Shown piece by piece: positions 42,349 to 50,829 of a stretch of DNA of 64,000 nucleotides. Position 1 is the stretch's first letter. Each line of letters begins with the position of its first letter. The translations under genes were made by a program, and so were the position numbers. The notes under the pieces are model-generated. The model had not been told where the DNA came from and did not search any database. It saw nothing but the letters and a program-made list of their open reading frames with translations. Source of the DNA: Syntrophaceae bacterium UBA2280 (GTDB lineage Bacteria; Desulfobacterota; Syntrophia; Syntrophales; Smithellaceae); assembly GCA_002347685.1 (NCBI GenBank), contig DDWS01000028.1, positions 1-64,000 of the forward strand, in the 5' to 3' direction.

Positions 42349-43983
42349 CTAAACATCGAGCGCATTTTGCCTCAATATTCGCCTGAGGAGTTTTCCTGCC
42401 GGATCTCTGGGAATGTCATCGCGAATCACAATGGTTTTGGGCACCCGATAGTCGGGCATATTTTCTTTGCAGTACTTGATAAATTCCTCTTTGATGCCTT
42501 CCATTCCATCTTTTAAGGCGATCACTGCAACAATAGCCTGCCCCCTGGTTCGGTCAGGAATGCCAATGACCGCCGCATCCTTTATTTTAGCATGACGCTT
42601 CAGGACCTCTTCGATCTGGCCGGGGTAGATGTTGAACCCATTGGAGATGATCAGGTCATCTTTCCTGTCAACCAGGTAGAAAAATCCATCTTCATCCACC
42701 CGGGCCATATCCCCGGTAAAAAGCCATCCATCACGCAAGACCTTCGAGGTAAGTTCAGGATTATTCCAATAACCTTGCATGATTTGAGGTCCTTTCACCG
42801 CGAGTTCGCCCACTTCTCCCGCAGGGCATTCCCTGTGCCGGTTTCCCATGTCCAGAATTCTAACGTCTGTGTCCGGAAGGGGCAGTCCGATGGATCCACG
42901 GGGAGCGCCGTTGGGATAAGGGGTAATATGAGTGGCCGAAGAGGCCTCGGACAGGCCATAGGCTTCCATGATCTTTCTGCCGGTGATCTCTTCATACTTA
43001 TCATGGACTGAAGGCGGCAGAGGTGCTCCTCCGCTGATAGCAACGCGAATGGAAGAGAAATAGGGTCTGGCCGCCTCGGAAGGAAGGGACATCATGGCTG
43101 TCCACAGACTGGGCACGGCCGGAAAGGATATGGGCTTGTAGGTTTCCAGCATCTTCATCAGGGAAAGAATGTCCATCAGGTCGATTCGGGGAAGAAGGAT
43201 CATCCGGTATCCCTTGAGTACGGAAATCAACATGCAGGCCGACATCCCGAAAACATGAAAAAAGGGAATCACACACATGACAGCGGAATTGCCGGCGCCC
43301 TTTACTCCCATCCAGGTATCGGATTGGAGTACACTGGCTATAATACTTGCATGGGTCAGGGTTGCCGCCTTGGGCATACCCGTGGAGCCGCTGGTATATT
43401 GCAGCACGGCCACATCCCGGGGAGAAATTTCAACAACCGGCTCTGCTGCGATTTCGGCTGCATCCTGGAGCTCGAGGAAAATTTTTGGAACGGGCATTCC
43501 TTCTTCCAAAGATATCTTTTTTTCCAGACCGAAAACGGAATGGAGGATGACATTTTTAACGGACGTCTTTTTAACCACTTCGTAAAGATTCGGAGCAAAC
43601 AGATCCAGGGTGATCACAACGGTTGCCTGTGCGTTATTCAAACAGTGCTGAAGTTCCTCGCCCTGAATACCGACGCTGATGTTGACAACAACAGCGCCCA
43701 GTTTCATTGCCGCAAAAAAAGCGATGACATAGGTGGGGGAATTCACCAGAATAAAGGCGATTCTGTCGCCTTTATTCACGCCGATGCTCTTCAGGACCCA
43801 GGCAAACTTGTTAACCTTTTCATTGAGTTCGGCGTAAGTCGTATGCTGGTCGTTAAATGTCATGGCCATATAATCCGGATGCCGGGCGGTTGTATCTGTC
43901 AGAAAATGGTGCAGGGCCGTTTCAGGATAACGGATGGATCGGGGAACGTGTTGTGCGTAATGTTTCAACCAGGCTGGTTCCAT
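42349..43983 (-). CDS. AMP-forming acyl-CoA synthetase (fatty-acid-CoA ligase type)
   Basis: 544 residues, complete. The P-loop-like A3 motif is YTSGSTGMPKAATLTH (about 190-205), A5 is AYGLSEASS (about 338), A8 includes GWLFTGDMARVDEDGF (about 415-430), and the catalytic lysine of A10 is in DPAGKLLRR near the C-terminus. It activates a carboxylic acid to the acyl-adenylate and then the CoA thioester in the cytoplasm. GAGGAAC precedes the ATG at 43983. With the MaoC pair and dienoyl-CoA isomerase-like gene it points to acyl-CoA metabolism; chain preference is not visible. Confidence 0.9.
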   Translation of the reverse strand: MEPAWLKHYAQHVPRSIRYPETALHHFLTDTTARHPDYMAMTFNDQHTTYAELNEKVNKFAWVLKSIGVNKGDRIAFILVNSPTYVIAFFAAMKLGAVVVNISVGIQGEELQHCLNNAQATVVITLDLFAPNLYEVVKKTSVKNVILHSVFGLEKKISLEEGMPVPKIFLELQDAAEIAAEPVVEISPRDVAVLQYTSGSTGMPKAATLTHASIIASVLQSDTWMGVKGAGNSAVMCVIPFFHVFGMSACMLISVLKGYRMILLPRIDLMDILSLMKMLETYKPISFPAVPSLWTAMMSLPSEAARPYFSSIRVAISGGAPLPPSVHDKYEEITGRKIMEAYGLSEASSATHITPYPNGAPRGSIGLPLPDTDVRILDMGNRHRECPAGEVGELAVKGPQIMQGYWNNPELTSKVLRDGWLFTGDMARVDEDGFFYLVDRKDDLIISNGFNIYPGQIEEVLKRHAKIKDAAVIGIPDRTRGQAIVAVIALKDGMEGIKEEFIKYCKENMPDYRVPKTIVIRDDIPRDPAGKLLRRILRQNALDV

Positions 43984-44154
43984 GATTGTCGTTCCTCTTC
44001 ATTGATGACATTTCGTTCTTCGCTGTGCTTGGCTTGATCGTATCTGTAATACGGAAAGTAAAACCTTGTCAATAAAGAAAAAAATGATCCAGTTTCAAGC
44101 GATACATTGCCAGAGAGGTTAATGGGTGTCAGCCTTGCTTTCCTCAAAGTCCGG

Positions 44155-44298
44155 CTAAGCCAAATCGTTGAGCCTCTTTTGCTGCCGTCCCGATCTCATA
44201 TTAGGCAGCATGCGCGGCCATTGGTCAACATAAGTTTTGGCATACTGCCCTAGAAGATTGTCTGTGCGCATCGACCCGGTTTCCCCCGAGATTTGATC
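44155..44298 (-). pseudogene. remnant of an LpxL/HtrB-type acyltransferase C-terminus
   Basis: The 336 bases between the acyl-CoA ligase start and the aldehyde-dehydrogenase fusion hold no intact gene. One minus-strand frame reads QISGETGSMRTDNLLGQY and then YAKTYVDQWPRMLPNM before ending in an unrelated tail and a stop at 44155-44157. This closely matches the end of the broken gene at 47466-47990, where the equivalent stretch is YADIYVSRWPQMLPNM. No start codon with a ribosome site precedes it, and the rest of an acyltransferase is missing, so it is a decayed fragment. A different frame (MSDQIK... from 44309) is probably chance. Confidence 0.65.
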
Positions 44299-44319
44299 TG
44301 ATCGGACATGATGTAATCC

Positions 44320-46341
44320 TTAGTATTTTTTATAGACAGCCTGGGTACGCGTATAGAAATCCCGGTCCCAGCGTCCGTGTTCAGGCAGGCCGCTACCTGA
44401 GGATTTCCAGCCGAGAAAAGGTGCGTCGACGCTGATACGGGTTTTCGCCTCATTTTGGTGAATCACACCGGCCTGAGCGAACTGAACAAACCGGTTTAAA
44501 AAATCTGTTGATTGAGCATAGCAAATCGCGCGCAGGCCCTGTCGAACGTCGTTGCAAAGCGCTATCCCGTGATCGAAGTCTTCCGCCTTGAGAAGCACCG
44601 CCAGCGGTCCGAAGGTTTCCTCCTGCACAAGGGGCGAATCCAAAAGAAGGCCGGTCAGAAGAGTCGGATCAAACCAGCACCCGTGAGCAAGCGCCGCGGG
44701 TACGCGCCCGCCTGTAAGTAATTCGGCACCGGCCAGAAGAGCCGCCGCCACCCATTGACTAAGCAGGTTCTGGCGGTCGCGCGAAATCAGTGGTCCCAGA
44801 TGTGTGTCGGCATCTTCCGGGTTTCCGATTTTGAGTGCGCCAATCGCTTCGATCATCGCCTGGCTGAATTCATCAAAGATCGGCTCAACGACGATGAGAC
44901 GCCGCGGGGCGGTGCACCTTTGTCCGGAGAAACTGAACACGGCCTGAGCAAGGTCACGCGCAACCTGCCCGACATCCACATCCGCAGCGACAAGCGCCGC
45001 ATTGTTTCCACCCAGTTCTGCCTGCAGGGGAATCCCTCGCAGGGCGCACACGGTTGATATTTCCCGTCCGGCATCCTCTGAACCCGTAAAGGAGACGGCA
45101 GCAATTTCCGGACAGTTAATCAACGCTCTTGCTGTATTTGCATCTCCGAGCATTACATTGATGCAGTTGGCCGGCAGTCCGGCGTCGACGAGCGTGCCGA
45201 CAAGCTCTTGCACCAAAGCAGGCGAATGCAGCGCCGGCTTCCAAACGGCAGTATTGCCGTATGCGAGGGCAGGAGCCAGCTTTCCCACCGGCAGCGCGAG
45301 CGGATTGTTCCAGGGGGTGATGATCGCTACCACACCGCGCGGCGGATAGTGAACCGTCACACCCTCGGCTTCGTGGTCGATGTTCTCAAAATCTTTTCTT
45401 TGAGTGGTTCCTCGCAGGAGGCGCAGTGCGTAGGCGAACTCGGCTTCGGCTTCGACCCGGGGCTTGCCCACTTCGCGGATCAGCAGCTCGACGCATCGGT
45501 TGTGGCGCCGCGAAAGCGCCGTGGCCCAGGCTTCCAGAACGTTCAGCCTTTCCACGCTGCTTCGTGCCGCCCAATCCGGCTGGGCTGTGCAGCTTTTCGT
45601 TACCGCGCGTTCCACCTCCCGGTCGCAGGCGATGGGAACAAGTCCGACCCGCCGGTCCCATCGGCACGGATCCCGCATTTCCCACATTTGGTGGCCGGCT
45701 ATGTTTTCCCACTGCCCGTTGATGAAGGCACCCGGGTATACGGGGCTGTCTGCGTCCTTACCTCCTGTCGGGAGTACGGCCGGTGTGTCGGGAAAGCATT
45801 CAGCCACCGTCACACACTCGCAGGCCCTGCCCGTAAGATGTTTCACGGTCAGATCAGCATGCAGCGGCGAGTAGGAAGCGACAGCGTCGGAAACGAGTTT
45901 GACAGTGTAACCGAGCTGATAGGCGTCCAAAACGGTTGCCTGGATACAGGCATGGGTATGTACGCCCGCAATCAGCAACGTTTCGATACCTGCGCGGCGC
46001 AGATGATCGTTGAGCGCCGGATTTCCGAATGCGCTGTAGAACGTTTTTTCATAGACAGCTTCATCGGGAAGGGCTTCGAGGCCTTCGGGGGGATTGGCGC
46101 CGGGCGTTCCTTCGGCGCACCGGTTATCCTCTTTGGCTTCCCAGTGCGGCATCCGGTTTGATTTGTCACCACGGACGATGGTGCGTACGTGAATGGCCGG
46201 GATGCCTGCGGCACGGCATCCGGCCAGCAAAGTTGATACCTTTTGAATCAGCACGCCGGCAGGCGGCCGGAGAAGCTCACCATGAATAAAGTCGCGTTGA
46301 AAATCGATCAGCATTAGCGCTGTACCAGCGTGCATATTCAT
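44320..46341 (-). CDS. fusion of isochorismatase-like cysteine hydrolase and aldehyde dehydrogenase
   Basis: 673 residues in one frame. Residues about 1-190 form an isochorismatase-like hydrolase: Asp in LMLIDFQRDF (about 13), a central Lys (YEKTFYSAF, about 100) and nucleophile Cys in GVHTHACIQATVLDAY (about 131) make the triad of nicotinamidase/N-carbamoyl-hydrolase-like enzymes. Residues about 205-670 form an NAD(P)-aldehyde dehydrogenase: TPWNNPLALP, FTGSEDAG, ELGGNNAA with the general-base Glu, and catalytic Cys in FSGQRCTAP (about 473). The Cys-His-type hydrolase could release the aldehyde's precursor or a nitrogen group from its product. It overlaps the upstream dehydrogenase gene by four bases. 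Confidence 0.85.
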   Translation of the reverse strand: MNMHAGTALMLIDFQRDFIHGELLRPPAGVLIQKVSTLLAGCRAAGIPAIHVRTIVRGDKSNRMPHWEAKEDNRCAEGTPGANPPEGLEALPDEAVYEKTFYSAFGNPALNDHLRRAGIETLLIAGVHTHACIQATVLDAYQLGYTVKLVSDAVASYSPLHADLTVKHLTGRACECVTVAECFPDTPAVLPTGGKDADSPVYPGAFINGQWENIAGHQMWEMRDPCRWDRRVGLVPIACDREVERAVTKSCTAQPDWAARSSVERLNVLEAWATALSRRHNRCVELLIREVGKPRVEAEAEFAYALRLLRGTTQRKDFENIDHEAEGVTVHYPPRGVVAIITPWNNPLALPVGKLAPALAYGNTAVWKPALHSPALVQELVGTLVDAGLPANCINVMLGDANTARALINCPEIAAVSFTGSEDAGREISTVCALRGIPLQAELGGNNAALVAADVDVGQVARDLAQAVFSFSGQRCTAPRRLIVVEPIFDEFSQAMIEAIGALKIGNPEDADTHLGPLISRDRQNLLSQWVAAALLAGAELLTGGRVPAALAHGCWFDPTLLTGLLLDSPLVQEETFGPLAVLLKAEDFDHGIALCNDVRQGLRAICYAQSTDFLNRFVQFAQAGVIHQNEAKTRISVDAPFLGWKSSGSGLPEHGRWDRDFYTRTQAVYKKY

Positions 46342-47450
46342 CCTTCCGCGTTGACGGCCTCCAGTAAAAGACGAGACATTTCTTTCGTGCCGACCACGGT
46401 GCTTTCTTTCGACGCGATGTCGGTTGTGCGGAAGCCCCTGTCCAGGACGGATTCAACGGCTTTGTGAATGAGCACTGACGCCTCGGGCAGGCCGAGGTTC
46501 TCTCGCAGCATCATCGCTACCGATAAAACCTGACCGAGTGGATTGGCCTGATCGCTTCCCGCGAGGTCATGCGCCGCACCGTGCGCGGTCTGATAGACAG
46601 CCCTGCCGCCAACGCCGAAATTGCCGGAATAGGACATTCCGCGGGAACAAAGCAACAGCGCACCGGCATCCGCGAGCACGTCACCGAACATGTTGGGCGA
46701 CGCGACGACGTCGAAGGCGAGGGGGTTTGCGATAAGCTGATAGACCGCATTGTCGATCTCCAGAATCGACAGTTCCACATCCGTTTCGGCGCTGAGCGCT
46801 TCCGCCTCGGTTTGCCAAAGACGGCTGATCGAAGGGATTCCCCCCGGTTTGGTCGTCACGCAGACCTTGCGTCGCCGCAGCCTGGCCGCAGCGAAGGCGC
46901 TAAGAAGAATGCGCCGGACCTGTGCTGCGCTGTAGCCAAACCGGTGACTCACCACCGTGTCGCCTGTTTGGTCCCGGGTTTCAGACGATTCACCGAAATA
47001 AAGGCCTCCCGTGTTCTCGCGCACCGCGAGAATATCCACATTTTCCAGATGCTGCGGCCGGAGCACTCCGGTATTTTGCAAAGCCCTACAGGGTATAAGC
47101 GGTGTGAGTTTGCAGTACAGATCAAAACGCGCGCGAAGTTCGTAAACGAAGCGACTTCCTCCCGGCCCGCACAGGATGGTGCCCCCATCAGAAAATATTC
47201 CCTCGCAGAAGCCGACGGCTTCGTCGTTTAACGCTTTGCCCGACGCTTCGTATGCCGGCTGTCCGATCAAACCCCCGGGCCGCAACTCGAGCCGCCGGCT
47301 GAATCGGTCGCATAAAGTACGCAACAGCTCCAGGGCCGGCGGCACGATCTCCGCGCCGATGCCTTCTCCCGGAAAATAGCCGACGACAAGCGGTTCCCTC
47401 GGGGGGCCTTCAGGCCACTGTGGAATGGCGCTTGATGCAAGTCCATCCAT
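46338..47450 (-). CDS. isocitrate/isopropylmalate dehydrogenase-family protein
   Basis: 370 residues. This beta-decarboxylating dehydrogenase fold has GYFPGEGIGAEIVPPALELL (about 24-43) at the start, VRENTGGLYFGE (about 143-154), the metal- and substrate-binding segment PLAFDVVASPNMFGDVLAD (about 248-266) and AHGAAHDLAG (about 290-299). The typical leuB set (leuA, leuC, leuD) is absent and the N-terminal 20 residues are unusual, so it is probably not the leucine enzyme. Relatives oxidise tartrate, homoisocitrate or other 2-hydroxy acids. AAGGAGGAT precedes the ATG. It is translationally coupled to the hydrolase/aldehyde dehydrogenase fusion. Confidence 0.85.
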   Translation of the reverse strand: MDGLASSAIPQWPEGPPREPLVVGYFPGEGIGAEIVPPALELLRTLCDRFSRRLELRPGGLIGQPAYEASGKALNDEAVGFCEGIFSDGGTILCGPGGSRFVYELRARFDLYCKLTPLIPCRALQNTGVLRPQHLENVDILAVRENTGGLYFGESSETRDQTGDTVVSHRFGYSAAQVRRILLSAFAAARLRRRKVCVTTKPGGIPSISRLWQTEAEALSAETDVELSILEIDNAVYQLIANPLAFDVVASPNMFGDVLADAGALLLCSRGMSYSGNFGVGGRAVYQTAHGAAHDLAGSDQANPLGQVLSVAMMLRENLGLPEASVLIHKAVESVLDRGFRTTDIASKESTVVGTKEMSRLLLEAVNAEG

Positions 47451-47465
47451 ATTCGTTGATCCTCC

Positions 47466-47990
47466 TTACTTCATTTTGCTATGTGTTGTGTCCACCAGCA
47501 TCAGGCGCTGCCACAGAAAAGTCATGTTGGGCAGCATTTGCGGCCAGCGACTGACGTAAATATCAGCATATTGCTCCAAGAGACTATCAATTCGTGCCGA
47601 TCTGGAAATGGTTAGCGCAGGAATAAGCGGCGCCAGGAATTCCACTTCGATGATGCCATCGTCCCTGAGGTTGGGAAAGGCAGGAATCACAGGCGCGCCG
47701 GTTTGAAGCGCAAGATCGACGGCACCCGCGCTTTTTAGATGTTCTACACCGCTGAATCTTGTCCATTTTTCAAATACGGCAGGAAGCGACATCATAAATT
47801 CGCGTCCCAGGCTGAGGGCGTTGTTCTTGATCCACACTGCCAGATTTAGTTGTTCATAGCTGAGCGTTGAATGATCGTCCGAAACAGCTGGATGATCAGG
47901 GGTTTTTTCGGCCTGTTGAGAAAACAATCCGGCAAGGGTTGGTTTTTTGTTTTCATAAACAGTCTGGGGATAGTCTTTGCTTTTTTCCAT
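47466..47990 (-). pseudogene. in-frame chimera: NRPS adenylation-domain start joined to acyltransferase C-terminus
   Basis: From the ATG at 47990 the frame codes for 174 residues. About the first 45 (LAGLFSQQAEKTPDHPAVSD, then LSYEQLN) look like the very start of an NRPS-type adenylation domain. After AVWIKNN, near 47825-47845, the sequence changes to an LpxL/HtrB-like acyltransferase tail: GAVDLALQTGAPVIPAF, VEFLAPLIPALT and YADIYVSRWPQMLPNM. Neither domain is complete: an adenylation domain is about 500 residues, the acyltransferase about 300. An internal deletion that kept the frame is the simplest explanation. AAGGAG lies rather far (15 bases) from the ATG; a TTG at 48035 is also in frame. 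Confidence 0.65.
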
Positions 47991-48099
47991 GAATGCCGGA
48001 CGCGGCTCCTTAAAACACAAGTCGATTTGCGGCAAAGACTAGCATATTGAAAACACAGCTGCAATTTTAAAATGCCTGCACGTGCCGGAAGCATCAGTA

Positions 48100-48136
48100 A
48101 AAAAACCCCCCTCAAGGTTCAAACCTTAAGAGGGGC
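48100..48136 (-). terminator. rho-independent terminator of the small membrane protein gene
   Basis: On the minus strand CCCCTC-TT-AAGGTT pairs with AACCTT-GAGGGG (two bulged T) around a TG loop and is followed by GGTTTTTTT. It lies 50 bases after the end of the 91-residue membrane protein gene and just before the start of the broken adenylation/acyltransferase frame. Confidence 0.8.
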
Positions 48137-48185
48137 GTATGTTCTACAGACCATGACGACCGACTAGACTATACCCGAATGAGGA

Positions 48186-48461
48186 TCAGGTCACCATCGT
48201 CTTGACCAGGTCGATGACCGGGTTGGTAAACAGCGCCATCAAGACCGCATAAAGAGCGAAGGCGCCAACCGCTTCCGTCGTGTACATCTTGTGATACTTT
48301 CTTTTCAACTGAACCAGCAGAAGACCGCCGACAATCAGCATGCCCAGCTGGAAGTACGGGAATTCGGCCGCGCCCGCCACCGCGTATTCCGCGAAGCCAA
48401 ATGTTGCAGTCAGAAGGACCACTGCCGCCGCTGTGATGATGGTTCCCAATGTCTTTTTCAT
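48186..48461 (-). CDS. small membrane protein, unknown function
   Basis: 91 residues. Three hydrophobic segments (about 5-24, 34-51 and 65-88), with a basic KRKYHK cluster between the second and third, suggest an inner-membrane protein with two or three spans; the first could instead be a signal peptide ending at FGFA. AAAGGAGGTAACAG precedes the ATG. It is a single-gene transcript, with its own promoter region and a terminator. I do not recognise the family. Confidence 0.75.
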   Translation of the reverse strand: MKKTLGTIITAAAVVLLTATFGFAEYAVAGAAEFPYFQLGMLIVGGLLLVQLKRKYHKMYTTEAVGAFALYAVLMALFTNPVIDLVKTMVT

Positions 48462-48758
48462 GATCTGTTACCTCCTTTAAGGTATTTTATGTTTCATTTG
48501 CCTTTATACTAATGAAAATTGCGTGCCAGAAGTCAATATTTCAGGCTGTTAATTTGTAAGCATTCGATATGAGATGACTATTGACGAATGTGCCCAAAGG
48601 TGGAGGCCTTGAAAAACCTGCATGAATCTTCCATTTTTCAATGAAGCGTTCAGTGAGATTAAACGAAATGTGAAAATGACGGTTTGTGCTTGTCCTTGTC
48701 CGGGTTGTGGAATGTTTGGCGAAAGACAAGAAAAAGTTTCTTTTTCGCGGCCGGGAAA
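48462..48758. other. intergenic region of 297 bases with a promoter for the small membrane protein
   Basis: No gene is supported. Near its left end is the promoter listed separately. The remaining bases (48541-48758) are open in a minus-strand frame that would extend into the acyl-CoA synthetase gene, but it has no family resemblance and no ribosome site. This stretch is unexplained. Confidence 0.45.
48506..48536 (-). promoter_or_regulatory. putative promoter, sigma-70 or sigma-54 type
   Basis: On the minus strand TTGACT (48536-48531) and TAGTAT (48511-48506) are separated by 19 bases. Overlapping them, TGGCACG (48528-48522) is a perfect sigma-54 -24 element, but the expected TTGCA four bases later reads TTTCA. 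Either factor could be used; the 19-base spacing and the missing GC at -12 are each imperfect. Confidence 0.4.
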
Positions 48759-49436
48759 TTATTTCTTCAGCATGATGCGCGCATCGACGACGAGGCAGGC
48801 TTTCGCGTTGCACATGACGGGATTGAGGTCCACCGATTCGACGATGTCTTGTAAATCGATCATCACTTTAGAAAAGCTGATGATTGTCTTTTTGAGTTTG
48901 TCGAGGTTGACCGGTTCGGAGCCGCGGTAGCCGGTCAGCAGTTTGCGCGCGGCAAGCTCTCCCAGCATGCTTTCCGCGTCGCGGGGTTTGATCGGAGCCA
49001 TGCGAAGGGAGACATCCTTGTAGATTTCCACGCCGACGCCACCCATGCCGACCAAAACCATGGGGCCGAACTGAAGATCGTTTTTCGCGCCGATGATCAG
49101 CTCGAGGCCCTTGACCATTTCGGCGATCAGCATGCCCGCGAAGCCGTCGAGTTTTTGAAATCGCGCAAGCGTGGCCAGAAGGGTCTGGTCGTCCTTGATG
49201 CCGAGCACAACGCCTTTGACATCAGACTTGTGAACAATGGCAGGCGATACGATTTTGGCGACCACGGGATAACCGATGTTCCGGGCGATGGCGAGCGCTT
49301 CTGCGTCTTTTGTCGCGACAGCGTATTTCGGCGTTTGAAAACCATTAAGAGAGAATATTTTCATAGCGTCCGGCTCAAGCACCCAGCCCCACTTTTTCGA
49401 TTTCTTCACAATGTCCGAGACGTCTTTTTTCAGCAT
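48759..49436 (-). CDS. ADP-forming acyl-CoA synthetase, beta subunit (ATP-grasp)
   Basis: 225 residues, the usual size of the separate beta subunit. An ATP-grasp fold (ATP-grasp_5) with YPVVAKIVSPAIVHKSDVKG (about 56-75), whose His in HKSD is the second phosphorylated His of this enzyme family, and GPMVLVGMGGVGVEIYKD (about 124-141). Together with the alpha subunit it converts acyl-CoA, ADP and phosphate into the free acid, CoA and ATP, so conserving energy from acyl-CoA. The first bases overlap the alpha gene's end by 7. Confidence 0.9.
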   Translation of the reverse strand: MLKKDVSDIVKKSKKWGWVLEPDAMKIFSLNGFQTPKYAVATKDAEALAIARNIGYPVVAKIVSPAIVHKSDVKGVVLGIKDDQTLLATLARFQKLDGFAGMLIAEMVKGLELIIGAKNDLQFGPMVLVGMGGVGVEIYKDVSLRMAPIKPRDAESMLGELAARKLLTGYRGSEPVNLDKLKKTIISFSKVMIDLQDIVESVDLNPVMCNAKACLVVDARIMLKK

Positions 49437-50797
49437 GGTTTTTTCCTCATCAGGGCTTTGGCCATCAGCACCGCGCCTTCAATGGAGGGCGACACGGGCG
49501 TGCCGTTCATTTCGAATCCATCGATCATCATGTTGTATTTTTCCACATGGGGAACATACGCGATGAGCGGCTTTTTGAATTGTTTTTGCACCTGGCTTAG
49601 GCGAACGCCGATGTCGAGGGTGACACCCGGCAGATAGGGCAGAAGCAGCACGATGATGCAATCGATTTCAGGTGAGGCGCCCAGGATTTTCGCGCAGACG
49701 ACAAAATCATCATCCACCGCGCTGCCGGTGAGATCCACCGGATTATTGACGGAGGCGATGGACCGGACATTCTCCGTCAGCTGTTTTTGAAGCGTCGCTT
49801 TCAAGTCCTCGGAAAATTCCGGGATGGTCAGTTTTGCCGCGGCGGAGGCATCGACTGCCATCGCGCCGTGACCGCCGCTGCCGGTGATGATGCCGATTTT
49901 GCCGTCAATCGGTTTTGTGTAGGCGCTCAGCACTTCGCAAAACGACACGAGTTCCTGCTCGTTGGCCGCTTCGACGATGTTGTGCTGGGCGATGGCTGCG
50001 GCAAAGCTTGCATAGTCGCCGGCCATTGACGCGGTGTGGCTCGAGACGGCGCGACCTCCGGCCTCGCTTTTTCCCGACTTCATGATGATGATCGGCTTGG
50101 GCGAACAGTCGGCTGCCTGGACAAACTCACGCCCTTCTCCTTCGGCAAAGCCTTCAACGTAAAAAGCGATGACTTTGGTTACCGGATCGGAAAGCAGGTA
50201 CTTGAGCAGATCCACCTCGCGGATCAACGCCTTGTTGCCGATGCTCACCGCTTTGGACATGCCCACGCCCTGCTGGGTGAACTTGATCATCTGATCCACT
50301 AAAATGCCGCCGCTTTGGCTGATAAACGCGACATTGCCCGGCGTGGGTTTGATCATGCGCTCAATTGGAAGAAAAAAAGTATCCACCCGAGACGGCACAA
50401 ACAGGCCCAGGCAGTTGGGTCCGATAAAAGGGAAATTTGCTTCGCGGGCGATATCGACCATGCGGTTTTGCAGATCCGCGCGCCCGCCTTCAGTGAATCC
50501 GCCGGAAATCACCGCGGCGGATTTAACGCCCGCGTCGATGCACCCGGCAATAATATCCGGCACGAATTCCGCCCGTGCCGCAATCACGGCCAGGTCGATT
50601 TTTTTTGGGATGTCCGATACACGCGGGTAGAGAATGGCATCATGGAGCTTCCCGCCTTTCGGGTTGACTCCGTAAACGTCGACCGGATAGCGGTGATTGT
50701 TTTTGTCAAAAATCACATTGGCCGGATGCCTTTCGTTGGTCGATGAGACGCCGATCACGGCCAATGTTTTGGGTTCAAACAGCGGTTTCAGATTCAT
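49430..50797 (-). CDS. ADP-forming acyl-CoA synthetase, alpha subunit
   Basis: 455 residues from the ATG at 50797, behind GGGGAGGAAC; the frame runs to 50974 inside pgeF. A CoA-binding domain (KTLAVIGVSSTNERHPANVI, about 10-29) is followed by succinyl-CoA-synthetase-like ligase domains. The conserved active-site His is in RAVSSHTASMAG (about 250-261), which corresponds to the phospho-His of this family. It works with the beta subunit encoded next. Which acyl-CoA is preferred (acetyl, aryl, branched) cannot be read from sequence. Confidence 0.9.
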   Translation of the reverse strand: MNLKPLFEPKTLAVIGVSSTNERHPANVIFDKNNHRYPVDVYGVNPKGGKLHDAILYPRVSDIPKKIDLAVIAARAEFVPDIIAGCIDAGVKSAAVISGGFTEGGRADLQNRMVDIAREANFPFIGPNCLGLFVPSRVDTFFLPIERMIKPTPGNVAFISQSGGILVDQMIKFTQQGVGMSKAVSIGNKALIREVDLLKYLLSDPVTKVIAFYVEGFAEGEGREFVQAADCSPKPIIIMKSGKSEAGGRAVSSHTASMAGDYASFAAAIAQHNIVEAANEQELVSFCEVLSAYTKPIDGKIGIITGSGGHGAMAVDASAAAKLTIPEFSEDLKATLQKQLTENVRSIASVNNPVDLTGSAVDDDFVVCAKILGASPEIDCIIVLLLPYLPGVTLDIGVRLSQVQKQFKKPLIAYVPHVEKYNMMIDGFEMNGTPVSPSIEGAVLMAKALMRKKPC

Positions 50798-50829
50798 CAG
50801 TTCCTCCCCTGCCCCGGACACAGGGCGTT

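Noticed and set aside
45208..46161. 317-codon plus-strand open frame
   Set aside because: It is antisense to the hydrolase/aldehyde dehydrogenase fusion, which is supported by catalytic motifs in both domains.
48541..48813. 90-codon minus-strand frame before the acyl-CoA synthetase beta gene
   Set aside because: It overlaps the 3' end of that gene, has no ribosome site and shows no recognisable family.
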